This document shows, in pieces, positions 7,777 through 16,070 of a DNA stretch of 26,827 nucleotides. Each line of letters opens with the position of its first letter. Positions within the stretch are counted from its first letter, which is position 1. Source of the DNA: JBIIJL01 sp044233795 (GTDB lineage Bacteria; Pseudomonadota; Gammaproteobacteria; Legionellales; Legionellaceae). The stretch spans positions 1-26,827 of the forward strand of contig JBIIJL010000022.1 of the NCBI GenBank assembly GCA_044233795.1, read 5' to 3'. The notes below the pieces were generated by a model. That model did no database searches, was not told the origin of the DNA, and was given only the letters and a program-made list of their open reading frames with translations. A program made the translations under genes and the position numbers.

Positions 7777-8274
7777 CTACTCCAAAATTTCACTGACTTG
7801 ATGAATCATTACATCTTCCAAGGGAACGTCACCATGCCCCATGCGCTGCCCTGTTCTAACTTTGGCTATGGTATCAACAACATCCATCCCATCAACCACT
7901 TCAGCAAACACACAATAACCAAAGCCCTGAGGCTCTTCACTTGTAAAGTTTAAAAATGAGTTATCCGCCACATTAATAAAAAACTGGCAAGTAGCAGAAT
8001 GTGGATCCATCGTTCGTGCCATAGCAACCGTACCTCGTCGATTTGTTTTAGCAGTTTTTGCCTCATTTTTAATCGATTGTTCGGTCGGCTTGGTTTGCAT
8101 ATCGGTTGTCAGACCCCCGCCTTGTATCATAAAGCCATCAATCACTCGATGGAAAATTGTTTCATTATAAAAACCAGCGCGTGCATACTTTAAAAAATTA
8201 GCCACCGTATCAGGCGCTTCTTCCTCATGCAATTTGAGGCGAATATCACCCTTAGATGTTGTCAACAAAATCAT
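7777..8274 (-). CDS. ppiB: Peptidyl-prolyl cis-trans isomerase B (cyclophilin)
   Basis: Cytosolic cyclophilin that speeds proline isomerisation during protein folding. The 165-residue protein follows E. coli PpiB almost without gaps: GFYNETIFHRVIDGFMIQGGG holds the catalytic arginine and glutamine, then RGTVAMARTMDPHSATCQFFINV and GYCVFAEVVDGMDVVD. There is no signal peptide, so this is the cytosolic type rather than PpiA. Two ATG codons are adjacent (8277 and 8274). The second fits the family N-terminus and gives better spacing to the AGGGGG ribosome binding site; the first overlaps the tgt stop as ATGA. It is the last gene of the cytochrome c5-dsbB-tgt-ppiB operon. Its own role has no known link to queuosine. 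Confidence 0.95.
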   Translation of the reverse strand: MILLTTSKGDIRLKLHEEEAPDTVANFLKYARAGFYNETIFHRVIDGFMIQGGGLTTDMQTKPTEQSIKNEAKTAKTNRRGTVAMARTMDPHSATCQFFINVADNSFLNFTSEEPQGFGYCVFAEVVDGMDVVDTIAKVRTGQRMGHGDVPLEDVMIHQVSEILE

Positions 8275-9434
8275 CATTCCCCCTGTTGTGATAGTATCAA
8301 TGCGCGCATTCTAGCACAAACATCCTGCAAAACATGAACATTATGGATACTTGCTAATGCTGTAAAAATCGTTGCTTTTTGTTTGAAGGCGCTATGCAGA
8401 AACGCACGCGAATAGTTCTTGCATGTATAACATGAACAGTCCTCCATGATAGGATTAAGGTCGTCACTAAAACAGGCTTTCTTAATTTGAATACGGCCTT
8501 GTTCATACTGGCTCACAAACTTCAACCAATGTCCGTCTGCAACAATTTCTCCACAATATAAAGCACCATGACGTGCGTTACGCGTAGGTGCCACACAATC
8601 AAACATATCAACCCCTTCACGCACGACATCCAGCAAATCTTGCGGAGACATCCCAACACCCATCGTATAGCGCGGTTTATGTTCGGGCAAAAATGCCCTG
8701 ACCGTACGAATCACCTCAACAGTTGCCGGCATATCAAAACCAATGGTCTCTCCACCAATTGCAAGCCCATCTGTATTCATTGATGCGACAAACTCTGCGC
8801 TTTCACGACGTAAATCTTCAAAAACACCGCCTTGAATAATGCCAAACAATGCTTGCGGTGAACCATAAATAGAGGTTGGGCGCTCTTGATGATACGCCAC
8901 AGACGCTTCAAGCCAACGATGCGTTCGCAACAAGATCTTTGATACCTCGCTGTGCGTGCAATCATCAGGTGTGCATTGATCAAAAGCCATAATAATATCA
9001 GCACCAATGATTTTTTGCGTTTGTAATGACATTTCTGGGGTCATATGGATAATTCGCTGAGTTCCTGGCAATTTGAAATGAGCACCTACATCATCAATCT
9101 GACAGATTTCCTTATTTTTGGATAAACTAAACACTTGAAAGCCACCACTATCGGTCAACATCGGACCATGCCAACCCATAAAAGCATGCATACCTTGGGC
9201 GCGCTTGATAACCTCCATCCCAGGCGCGCACAGCATATGGTAAGTATTGCCACCAAGAATGATTTGGCTCCCAGCAGCATGAAGTTCATCAGGCATCATA
9301 TTATTCACCCCAGCACGGGTACCCACTGGCATGAATACAGGCGTGATAAATGCTCCATGAGGGGTGGTGACACGTGTAACACGAGCGTGCGTATGGGCAT
9401 GACGATGGATGATTTCACAGTGAAATGTCTTCAA
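8274..9434 (-). CDS. tgt: tRNA-guanine transglycosylase
   Basis: Exchanges guanine-34 for preQ1 in tRNAs for Asp, Asn, His and Tyr, the entry of the queuosine base into tRNA; cytosolic. The 386-residue protein has every family signature: substrate-binding D95 in MLTDSGGFQVFSL, the QGGV loop near 201-204, GGETIG near 227-232, nucleophile D279 in MFDCVAPTRNARHG, and the zinc site C333, C335, C338 with H364 in SIHNVHVL, at the correct spacing. It overlaps dsbB upstream and ppiB downstream by a few bases, so translation is probably coupled. The yajC-secD genes that often follow tgt are absent here. QueH, the last enzyme of the same pathway, is encoded at 18956-19645. Confidence 0.97.
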   Translation of the reverse strand: MKTFHCEIIHRHAHTHARVTRVTTPHGAFITPVFMPVGTRAGVNNMMPDELHAAGSQIILGGNTYHMLCAPGMEVIKRAQGMHAFMGWHGPMLTDSGGFQVFSLSKNKEICQIDDVGAHFKLPGTQRIIHMTPEMSLQTQKIIGADIIMAFDQCTPDDCTHSEVSKILLRTHRWLEASVAYHQERPTSIYGSPQALFGIIQGGVFEDLRRESAEFVASMNTDGLAIGGETIGFDMPATVEVIRTVRAFLPEHKPRYTMGVGMSPQDLLDVVREGVDMFDCVAPTRNARHGALYCGEIVADGHWLKFVSQYEQGRIQIKKACFSDDLNPIMEDCSCYTCKNYSRAFLHSAFKQKATIFTALASIHNVHVLQDVCARMRALILSQQGE

Positions 9435-9937
9435 TGATGACTACCTTGTTTTTCTAACAAACAATAGGCAAGCATACTCAATATGGCTGTAAACAAAAAA
9501 TACAATAATGCCCATAGCGGCATGGATAGCCCAAGCCAACGCCAGGTCACCTCATTGCAATTCCCACTGCCAAGAAATAACGCGCGCAACACATCGGACC
9601 AGGGAAAATAATGAATCAAGATGTTAAGATCAGGCAAGCATGCTGGGGCAAGATCTGCTGGCAATGACTGTAAATATAATTGCCTTACAGCAAAAAAAAC
9701 ACCCGAAAATGCAAAGAAAATCTGCGAACACAAGACGTGCTGTGCACGCTTTAATGTACACAACCCAAGACCTATTAATGCAAAAAACAACACAAAAAAA
9801 ACACATAGTCGTTGCATCAAACATAAAGGGCAAGGCGTTAAATGAAGCATGTACTGAAAATATAAACTAGCCCCAAAAATAAACAGCGTTAACGACGCAA
9901 GACCACTTTGAAAGAGTCGGTAAGCACGTTTGCTCAT
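9431..9937 (-). CDS. dsbB: Disulfide bond formation protein DsbB
   Basis: Inner-membrane enzyme that re-oxidises DsbA and passes the electrons to quinone. The 168-residue protein has four hydrophobic segments. Both redox pairs are present: C36 and C39 in TPCPLCLMQR in the first periplasmic loop, and C100 and C127 in the second, close to the E. coli positions (41, 44, 104, 130). The family arginine after the first pair is kept (QR, 42-43). The start overlaps the end of the cytochrome c5 gene by four bases (ATGA) and the stop overlaps the tgt start the same way. Co-transcription with a periplasmic cytochrome suits an envelope redox role. Confidence 0.95.
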   Translation of the reverse strand: MSKRAYRLFQSGLASLTLFIFGASLYFQYMLHLTPCPLCLMQRLCVFFVLFFALIGLGLCTLKRAQHVLCSQIFFAFSGVFFAVRQLYLQSLPADLAPACLPDLNILIHYFPWSDVLRALFLGSGNCNEVTWRWLGLSMPLWALLYFLFTAILSMLAYCLLEKQGSHH

Positions 9938-10236
9938 TTGTCTGACACCATATATTCAATAGCAGATTTCATTTCGGCTTCTGTACAATCAGAACAAGTA
10001 CCTTGAGATGGCATCGCATTCAAACCTTTTATGGAAGAACCAACCAATTCATCAATTGTTTTTTTACTCATCCTTGGCGCCCAATCACTCTTATCATGAA
10101 ACCGTGGCGCACCAAGCAGGCCATCTTGATGACAGGTAATACAATACTGTTCATAAATATCCTTTCCTGACCTTGCTTCTGCAGCAATTGATACAATAGA
10201 TACCAGAACAAAACTAAAAAATACCCATCTTTGCAT
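9934..10236 (-). CDS. Cytochrome c5-like monohaem periplasmic cytochrome
   Basis: Small class I cytochrome c, exported and haem-loaded in the periplasm, where it carries electrons. It has 100 residues with a signal peptide (hydrophobic core at 4-19, likely cut after AEA or nearby), a haem-binding site CITCH at 32-36, and the probable axial methionine M75 in LNAMPSQG. The pair C81 and C84 (GTCSDC) right after it is a hallmark of cytochrome c5, where it forms a disulfide. GAGGT eight bases before the ATG serves as ribosome binding site. It is the first gene of the operon with dsbB, tgt and ppiB. Its redox partners are not evident. Confidence 0.9.
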   Translation of the reverse strand: MQRWVFFSFVLVSIVSIAAEARSGKDIYEQYCITCHQDGLLGAPRFHDKSDWAPRMSKKTIDELVGSSIKGLNAMPSQGTCSDCTEAEMKSAIEYMVSDK

Positions 10237-10265
10237 GAAAATACCTCAACATCATGAAGGACAAA

Positions 10266-10294
10266 ATGATACCGATAAGTTGCATGTATTTCCA
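10266..10294 (-). promoter_or_regulatory. Candidate promoter of the cytochrome c5-dsbB-tgt-ppiB operon
   Basis: On the minus strand TGGAAA (10289-10294), 17 bases, TATCAT (10266-10271). The boxes match the consensus at 4 of 6 and 5 of 6 positions. Transcription would start near 10258, about 22 bases before the ATG at 10236. Confidence 0.4.
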
Positions 10295-10307
10295 CTCTTA
10301 GAGCTCG

Positions 10308-11339
10308 TTAACTCAGCAAAAGCTCTTCTGTATCCAACTCTTCGAGATAACGATGATAGGAGAAAATCTTGTCTGTGGGGACATCAAAAAGAACATTCCC
10401 TTTTAGATAAGCATAATAATACGTTTCTTGCCCTTCAAACCGGTTGGCAGCAACCAAACAACTCGACCAATCTTGTTGTTGTTGTTGATGATTCACTCCG
10501 CCACTAAGCCAAAGGCCAGGAATTTTTTCCCCGCGCTTAAGCTCTTCTAATACGCTATCCTGTCCGCCTTTATCCTGGGCAAAATTATAATGAAGACGAA
10601 TGTCCGCATCATTTTTAACCATTAGATAACTCACGTTGGCATCATCATCGAGCATTAAAAAAGTACCTGAGTTATCTACTAAATAATACTCAACAATACC
10701 ATTCTCTTCTCGAAGGTCTGAAAAAAATTGTGCGAACTTCCTGTCTTCAAGGCAGCTTGGTGATTTAATTGACAGCATGCGAACCACCATATTTGACATC
10801 GCTTGGAAGTATTGTAATTGCAAATCATAAATACTCTTGGTCATTTCAAAAACTGCATTGATAGCGTTTTTTTTGATATAGCGGTGAATTAATCCGTCGT
10901 TAAAAGCCGCTATAGCGAGCCCCTCATCAGCAGCTCCAGTAAGAAGAATTTTTTTGATACTATTGTTTTGAATACTGCGACAAAATTCAAGCCCATTCAT
11001 TCCAGGCATCGCATAATCAACTACCACCACAGTAATTTCCGAAAAACGATGAGGATTGTAAACTTCAGCATGAACTGCCGCCAAATCAAGATTGATAGTA
11101 TGGTTGGTTATAGGACCATTTTTTGCTTCCGTATATTCACTTAAACAATGCTGACTAATCACATCTAATTCACAGCGTTTACTTTGAATATATTTGAGGG
11201 CTTTGATGGGTGAGTCGAAGAAGCGGTAAGCTACTCCTTCATCTAGCTGTAAAACAAAATTGAGCAGAAAATCGTGACTATCATCTAGGAACAATGCCGT
11301 ACTTGGAAAATAACACGTAGGGATTGAAAAACGTTGCAT
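10308..11339 (-). CDS. Atypical response regulator with enlarged receiver and unknown output region
   Basis: A 343-residue protein. Residues 14-170 are a CheY-like receiver: acidic pair D19-D20 in ALFLDDSHDF, phospho-acceptor D108 in VVVVDYAMPGMNGLEFC, T134 in ILLTGAAD and K156 or K157 in HRYIKKN. Between the second helix (ALKYIQSK, 47-54) and the phospho-acceptor strand (about 103) there are about 45 residues, far more than the usual ten to fifteen, so the receiver has an insertion. Residues 175-343 match no output domain I know; they show no DNA-binding helix pair, GGDEF, EAL or kinase motif. A run of five glutamines lies near residue 285. No histidine kinase is adjacent, so it is an orphan regulator. 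The architecture and length bring LqsR, the quorum-sensing regulator of Legionella, to mind, but that is recollection, not proof. AGGAGG precedes the ATG. Confidence 0.82.
   Translation of the reverse strand: MQRFSIPTCYFPSTALFLDDSHDFLLNFVLQLDEGVAYRFFDSPIKALKYIQSKRCELDVISQHCLSEYTEAKNGPITNHTINLDLAAVHAEVYNPHRFSEITVVVVDYAMPGMNGLEFCRSIQNNSIKKILLTGAADEGLAIAAFNDGLIHRYIKKNAINAVFEMTKSIYDLQLQYFQAMSNMVVRMLSIKSPSCLEDRKFAQFFSDLREENGIVEYYLVDNSGTFLMLDDDANVSYLMVKNDADIRLHYNFAQDKGGQDSVLEELKRGEKIPGLWLSGGVNHQQQQQDWSSCLVAANRFEGQETYYYAYLKGNVLFDVPTDKIFSYHRYLEELDTEELLLS
10473..10487 (+). repeat. Trinucleotide repeat (TTG)5
   Basis: Five perfect TTG units lie inside the response regulator gene; on the coding strand they read as five CAA codons and give a five-glutamine run. 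Copy changes would keep the frame and only alter the length of the glutamine run. Confidence 0.6.
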
Positions 11340-11374
11340 AGTTCCTCCTGAACATGTTTTTCAACGGTGATAAT

Positions 11375-11403
11375 AAAATAGCACGCCTCTGTTCTTTATT
11401 CAA
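11375..11403 (-). promoter_or_regulatory. Sigma70-type promoter of the response regulator gene
   Basis: On the minus strand TTGAAT (11398-11403), 17 bases, TATTTT (11375-11380); each box matches at 4 of 6 positions. Transcription would start near 11368 and give a leader of about 29 bases that contains the AGGAGG ribosome binding site. Confidence 0.45.
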
Positions 11404-11421
11404 ACAATCATAAACGGTAAC

Positions 11422-11556
11422 TTAAACGTGCTGTAGCCTCCCACCTACTTCACAACAAATATCCGCACCAAAACGGCGCACCACTAATTTATAAAAGCCT
11501 TGTGCGTCGTACTTAATGCGCAATATGTTGAGCGATGTAAATATTCCATTCGTTTT
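11422..11556 (-). other. Start-less 44-residue open frame, possible gene remnant
   Basis: On the minus strand a frame of 44 codons plus stop reads protein-like (for example LRIKYDAQGFYKLVVRRFG and ADICCEVGGRLQ), but it begins right after a stop and has no ATG. A neighbouring frame just upstream reads LKNEWNIYIAQHIAH from a GTG before a stop. Together they could be the broken pieces of one small gene. I do not recognise a family and cannot exclude chance. Confidence 0.25.
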
Positions 11557-11639
11557 TTAACACTTACATCCCCTTCTATTCCAATATTGATGAAAAGCCA
11601 TGTTATTATCCTCTATTAATTCATCCCTTTTATTTTACT

Positions 11640-12560
11640 ATGCAAAAAAAAATCATACGTATTGCCACGCGACAAAGCCCGCTAGCATTGTGGCAAGCCA
11701 ACCATTGCCGAACCTTGCTTTTAGACCACCACCCAAATCTTATTATTGAGCTGTTGCCCATGGTGACATCTGGAGACAAATTTATCAAAGACAAGTTATT
11801 AGCATTGGGAGGGAAAGGCTTATTTGTTAAAGAGCTCGAAGAGGCACTTCTCGATAAACGAGCTGATTTGGCCATACATTCGATGAAAGATGTTCCCCAT
11901 CAATTTCCAAAAGGCCTATGCCTTCCTACTATTTTAAAACGCGCTAACCCATATGATGCATTGATAAGCAAAGAACATCTCACCCTAGCCCATCTTCCAG
12001 AAGGTGCTGTTATCGGCACATCAAGTTTACGTCGCCAATCCCAGTTATTAAACTATAGGCCTGATTTTGTGATTAAACCCCTGCGAGGCAATATCGGGAC
12101 CCGTCTTGAAAAGCTAAATAAAGGTAACCTTGATGCCATTATCCTCGCCGTAGCCGGTCTTGAGCGCATGGCCATGCAAAACCTTATTACCGAGCAATTG
12201 GATTCTGAAATCATGTTACCTGCTTGTGGACAAGGTGCTCTCGGCATAGAATGCCGAGAAGATGATACGCACATACAAGCAATCATAGCTCCGCTAAATG
12301 ACGCAATCACTGCCACTTGCGTTCATAGTGAACGTCACATCAACACAAGACTCGGCGGAAATTGCCATGTTCCCATCGCCATTTACTGCGCTTTATTCGA
12401 TAATGAAACGATCCGCTTAAAAGCAAAAGTTGCCTCAGCTGATGGCAGTATCATCATCACTCACTGCGAAATAGGCGCAGAAACAGAAGCTTCGCTGCTC
12501 GCTGAAGCCTGTGCAGCAGGTATATTGGCAAAAGGGGCTTCGGCGCTCCTTTCATCATGA
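11640..12560 (+). CDS. hemC: Porphobilinogen deaminase (hydroxymethylbilane synthase)
   Basis: Joins four porphobilinogen units into hydroxymethylbilane in haem synthesis; cytosolic. The 306-residue protein matches the family throughout: RIATRQSPLALWQA at 7-20, LGGKGLFVKELE at 56-67, the catalytic aspartate D84 in HSMKDVP, GTSSLRRQ at 126-133, LRGNIGTRL at 148-156, and C242 in RLGGNCHVPI, which carries the dipyrromethane cofactor and has the same number as in E. coli. No clear ribosome binding site precedes the ATG at 11640, but the family N-terminus begins here. First gene of hemC-hemD-hemX-hemY; its stop overlaps the hemD start (ATGA). Confidence 0.97.
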   Translation: MQKKIIRIATRQSPLALWQANHCRTLLLDHHPNLIIELLPMVTSGDKFIKDKLLALGGKGLFVKELEEALLDKRADLAIHSMKDVPHQFPKGLCLPTILKRANPYDALISKEHLTLAHLPEGAVIGTSSLRRQSQLLNYRPDFVIKPLRGNIGTRLEKLNKGNLDAIILAVAGLERMAMQNLITEQLDSEIMLPACGQGALGIECREDDTHIQAIIAPLNDAITATCVHSERHINTRLGGNCHVPIAIYCALFDNETIRLKAKVASADGSIIITHCEIGAETEASLLAEACAAGILAKGASALLSS

Positions 12561-13327
12561 ATCAATCAACCATTGACCTTAAAGGATTACGTATCCTCAA
12601 CACCCGCCCCTACCCCCAAAACCTTAATTTGAATCATTCAATCATTCAAGCATCAGGCGTACCCATTTCTTTTCCAACGCTTCTGATAGAACCTACCGAC
12701 CATGAATGGGTAAAAAAAATGGGCGATTTATCAACTCTCGACCAAGTAATTTTTATCAGTATCAATGCGGTCGAGCATTTCTTCAGCGCCTTACAAACAC
12801 AGCAGATCATCTGGCCTAGCAACATTCAAGTGACCACCATCGGCAAAGGCACTGCTCAATCACTGAAAAAATGGAATATTCGAGTAGACAATGTCCCCCC
12901 CATACCAAACTCAGAGCATCTTTTAAGTCTTCCAATATTTCAAAATATTGCACATCAAAAAGTCCTGCTCGTAAAGGGTGAGGGCGGTCGGGACGAAATT
13001 GCTAGTACTCTGATGAAACTCGGTGCACATTTAATTCCAATCGAGGTCTATCGAAGAGATGTGCCTAAAATCAATCAAGAAATGACCAGGAAGCTCTGGC
13101 ATGATAACCTGGTGGATATTATACTATTCACCAGTCAACAAGCGATCGTCAATGCGTTTACTTTAGTCGGCAGAGCTGGACGCTCATGGCTTTGTAATAC
13201 ACCTTGTATCTTGATCAGTGAGCGATTAGCCGGTATAGCTTATGAACTAGGCATCAAGCACATTACCGTGAGCCCTTATGATAACTTACTGCTGGCCCTT
13301 GAACATTATCAACAGGAACGCATCTAA
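12557..13327 (+). CDS. hemD: Uroporphyrinogen-III synthase
   Basis: Closes hydroxymethylbilane to uroporphyrinogen III with inversion of ring D. The 256-residue length and layout fit the family, which has low sequence conservation: an N-terminal LNTRPYPQNL (14-23), VIFISINAVEHFF at 64-76, TIGKGTA at 94-100, LLVKGEGGRDEIA at 137-149 and IEVYRRDVP at 162-170, then LFTSQQAIVNAF. The start overlaps the hemC stop by four bases, so the two are probably translationally coupled and should make equal amounts of sequential enzymes. The hemX gene follows after 26 bases. Confidence 0.93.
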   Translation: MNQSTIDLKGLRILNTRPYPQNLNLNHSIIQASGVPISFPTLLIEPTDHEWVKKMGDLSTLDQVIFISINAVEHFFSALQTQQIIWPSNIQVTTIGKGTAQSLKKWNIRVDNVPPIPNSEHLLSLPIFQNIAHQKVLLVKGEGGRDEIASTLMKLGAHLIPIEVYRRDVPKINQEMTRKLWHDNLVDIILFTSQQAIVNAFTLVGRAGRSWLCNTPCILISERLAGIAYELGIKHITVSPYDNLLLALEHYQQERI

Positions 13328-13353
13328 ACAACACCTTCCACAAGGATTGATTC

Positions 13354-14433
13354 ATGAACACGAACAATGACGCTAAAATAAAAATTCCACCAAAAACCCC
13401 AAGCCACCCGACCAAGCAAGGTTATCGAATTTACATCATCCTCATCCTGTTAATGACACTATCAGCGTTTGGCGGTCTTTTTTTATTCATCATGCATTTG
13501 CAATCAAGTCCCCGTCAAACCCAACAATCGATAGAAGCCATCCTCCTCCAATTAAACCAACTAAAAACAAAACAACTAGAAAACAAAGCCAACGTTGATG
13601 AGGCCATTGCGACCTTGAACACCAAACAACATCAAATTGATGATACGCTAAACCTGCAAACCCAACATTTTCAAGCATCACTAGCTGAACACAACTATCA
13701 AACTGTAGATTGGCATTTCCAAAAAGCACGCTATCTTCTTGAATTAGCTGAAATCAACCTGCATTGGAGCAAAGATCATCAAACAACAGTTTCCCTCTTG
13801 CATCAAGCTGACGGCATACTGGCAAATATCCAAGACCACAATTTGTTTCCCATAAGAGAGGCCATCGCGAAAGAAATCACCTCCGTCAACGCCTTACCTA
13901 AAAAAGATCTCACCGGGGTACTTGCAAGGTTAACTGCGCTTGAAAATGAGATCACCGAATTACCGTTAAAATCAGCATTGTTATCCCTCAACGATTTACC
14001 AGCACACCAAACACCGCAGAAAAACGCCTCGTCTTGGCAGAACCATTTCAGCGCCACTCTAATGTTCCTCGAAAAACTGGTTGTTGTTCAACGTCACGAT
14101 GAAGAGGTGTTGCCCATTCCATCCAAATTCTATGAATCGATATTGCGTGAGGCCATCCGTTTAAACATAGAAGAAGCACAATGGGCATTACTACAAAATG
14201 ATGAGGCAATCTATCAATTTTCACTCACCCAAGCAATCAAAAATCTACTACGTTGTTTTCAGGCAAGTGATGCCAAAACCAACGTCTTTAGAAAAGAAAT
14301 CCAATCCCTACAAGCCATCCCTTTTTTTTCTTGTAACAAATCTATCTCACTGCAATCATTACCATTACTCAACCAATTAATTACAGCAAACAATGAACCA
14401 CTCAGTATAACTACAGGAGCAAAAACACCATGA
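13354..14433 (+). CDS. hemX: HemX-like inner-membrane protein
   Basis: A 359-residue protein of the HemX family (often mislabelled as a uroporphyrinogen-III methyltransferase). It has a short cytosolic N-terminus rich in lysine and proline, one membrane segment at about 24-48, a likely coiled coil at about 55-110, and a large periplasmic helical part. There is no methyltransferase motif, so it should not be named as such. AAGGATT lies before the ATG. It sits between hemD and hemY, overlapping hemY by four bases (ATGA), the standard gammaproteobacterial order. Its biochemical role is unproven; a scaffold for late haem enzymes has been proposed for the family. Confidence 0.88.
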   Translation: MNTNNDAKIKIPPKTPSHPTKQGYRIYIILILLMTLSAFGGLFLFIMHLQSSPRQTQQSIEAILLQLNQLKTKQLENKANVDEAIATLNTKQHQIDDTLNLQTQHFQASLAEHNYQTVDWHFQKARYLLELAEINLHWSKDHQTTVSLLHQADGILANIQDHNLFPIREAIAKEITSVNALPKKDLTGVLARLTALENEITELPLKSALLSLNDLPAHQTPQKNASSWQNHFSATLMFLEKLVVVQRHDEEVLPIPSKFYESILREAIRLNIEEAQWALLQNDEAIYQFSLTQAIKNLLRCFQASDAKTNVFRKEIQSLQAIPFFSCNKSISLQSLPLLNQLITANNEPLSITTGAKTP

Positions 14434-15617
14434 TACGCGCACTGTGTATTTTTATCTTGCTCTTCGCGTCCGTATGGCTCGGAGTTGAATTACAACGAGA
14501 TCCCGGATATCTATTAATTGCGATAGATCATTGGACCATCGAAATGACCCTCTGGGTCGGCGTAATTGGATTGGTAATGTGTTTTGTAGTATTGCATTTT
14601 TTGTTTAATTTTCTATCTTTTATTGCTCATTTACCCACATCATGGGGAAAAAGACTGGCGAAACACCGCGTGCAAACAGCACAAGCTCAAACACGCCAAG
14701 GGTTAATAGAATTTAGCGAAGGTTACTGGCAACAAGCAAAGAACCACCTCATCAAAGCACTCCCTGACACTGATACCCCCCTACTCAACTACCTCACAGC
14801 AGCACGCGCTGCACAAGAAATGGGTGATAACAAACTTCGTGATGATTATTTGCGCCAGGCTCAACAATCCATGCCCGAAGCAAAAATAGCTGTAGAATTA
14901 ACCCAAGCACAATTGCAACTTGCCAATCGGCAATGGGAGCAAGCATTAGCCACATTAAGGCATTTACAAGATTTAGCCCCCCAACATCCCTATGTCTTAA
15001 AGCTTCTTGTACAACTCTATGAAGAGGTTAAAGATTGGCCTCAATTAATCCTCTTGCTTCCTGATCTAAAACGACACCATGCAATTACCGATAATGCATT
15101 TACTCTTTTAGAACATAAGGCATACTTACAAACCATCCTTGATCTTATCAAGCAGGATCAAATGGATACTCTGACCACCTTGATGGGCAAGCTCCCTAAG
15201 CATTTAACCAACGATACTCAGCTGATCAGGGAGTATACGAATTATCTTCTACATAAACAAGAAAATATAAAAGCAGAGTCAATCCTTCGCCGCGTTCTCA
15301 AAAAACAATTCAGTGAGCCATTGATTGCGCTTTATGGAAAAACCCAAGCATCTGAGTCGCAGTTAAAATTCGCAGAATCCCTACTTCGCGAACACCCGCA
15401 TTCTCATGGCCTATTTTTGTGTCTTGGCCGTTTATGCAAAACCCAAGATCTCTGGGGAAAAGCCCGTGTCTATCTCGAACAAAGTATTGAATTTGGCGAG
15501 TCTATGGAGTCGTATTTAGAGCTTGGAGAACTTCTTCTCCAACTCAACTCACCCACGGAGGCTCTTGAGGCGTTCAAGAAGGGGCTCTTATTGGCCTTAA
15601 CACCACACCAGGACTGA
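14430..15617 (+). CDS. hemY: HemY-like inner-membrane TPR protein
   Basis: A 395-residue protein with two N-terminal membrane segments (about 2-18 and 38-66), the HemY N-terminal domain with a basic stretch (GKRLAKHR, about 73-80), and then a long run of helical TPR-like repeats to the end (for example HLIKALPDTDTPLLNYLTAA and YLELGELLLQLNSPTEALEA). This is the proteobacterial HemY, not the protoporphyrinogen oxidase of Bacillus that shares the name. It ends the hem operon. The convergent HIT gene begins nine bases after its stop, with no clear terminator between them. Confidence 0.9.
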   Translation: MIRALCIFILLFASVWLGVELQRDPGYLLIAIDHWTIEMTLWVGVIGLVMCFVVLHFLFNFLSFIAHLPTSWGKRLAKHRVQTAQAQTRQGLIEFSEGYWQQAKNHLIKALPDTDTPLLNYLTAARAAQEMGDNKLRDDYLRQAQQSMPEAKIAVELTQAQLQLANRQWEQALATLRHLQDLAPQHPYVLKLLVQLYEEVKDWPQLILLLPDLKRHHAITDNAFTLLEHKAYLQTILDLIKQDQMDTLTTLMGKLPKHLTNDTQLIREYTNYLLHKQENIKAESILRRVLKKQFSEPLIALYGKTQASESQLKFAESLLREHPHSHGLFLCLGRLCKTQDLWGKARVYLEQSIEFGESMESYLELGELLLQLNSPTEALEAFKKGLLLALTPHQD

Positions 15618-15626
15618 AAAAATTTA

Positions 15627-16052
15627 TCAAAATATAATTGACGATAAACTATCAATTACACTAGCTATCAAAGGACCTGGCTCGACATAAGCCTTTTCCT
15701 TTAAGGTAGACTGCCAAATCCCCTGAGGCCACAGAGGATCATCGCGATAACGTGCCACCACATGCATATGAAACTGTGCCACGATATTGCCTAAAGCACC
15801 TATGTTAATTTTATCCGGTTTAAACATGCATTGAACAATGCGCGACAACTGATGCATCTCATCCATCAATTGACATCTATCTGGTTTAGAAAATTCAGTG
15901 AGTTCAGTGAGATGAAGCCTGCGCGGGACCAATATAAACCATGGATAATGAGAATTATCTTTTAATAATACACAAGAGAGCGGCCAATCAATCAATTTAA
16001 AACTGCTGGCCTGTAAGCGTTCATCTAATTGAAAATCATCTTTAATATGCAT
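15627..16052 (-). CDS. HIT family protein (nucleotide-binding hydrolase-like)
   Basis: A 141-residue protein of the histidine triad superfamily, whose members hydrolyse or transfer nucleotidyl groups such as those of dinucleoside polyphosphates. The signature is INIGALGNIVAQFHMHVVARYRDDPLWP (residues 83-109): H95 and H97 stand in the triad, and the first position is Q93 rather than histidine, which as far as I recall is usual for this proteobacterial subfamily. The middle histidine, normally the catalytic one, is kept. Substrate is unknown. It starts 18 bases after the stop of the ohr gene and is probably transcribed with it. Confidence 0.87.
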   Translation of the reverse strand: MHIKDDFQLDERLQASSFKLIDWPLSCVLLKDNSHYPWFILVPRRLHLTELTEFSKPDRCQLMDEMHQLSRIVQCMFKPDKINIGALGNIVAQFHMHVVARYRDDPLWPQGIWQSTLKEKAYVEPGPLIASVIDSLSSIIF

Positions 16053-16070
16053 CGATACGTTGCCCGTAGC

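Larger units (their letters stand above)
11340..11639. other. 300-base divergent intergenic region between the response regulator and hemC
   Basis: The regulator-proximal part holds its ribosome binding site and promoter. The middle (11422-11556) holds a start-less open frame that may be a remnant. The hemC-proximal 80 bases are AT-rich; a TATTAT lies in them about 30 bases before hemC, but no good -35 box is found, so I do not place a hemC promoter. No terminator, tRNA or riboswitch-like structure was seen. Confidence 0.5.

Noticed and set aside
15742..15790. Missing first histidine of the HIT triad as a sign of an inactive enzyme
   Set aside because: Glutamine at this place followed by HxH seems normal for this subfamily, and the catalytic middle histidine is present.
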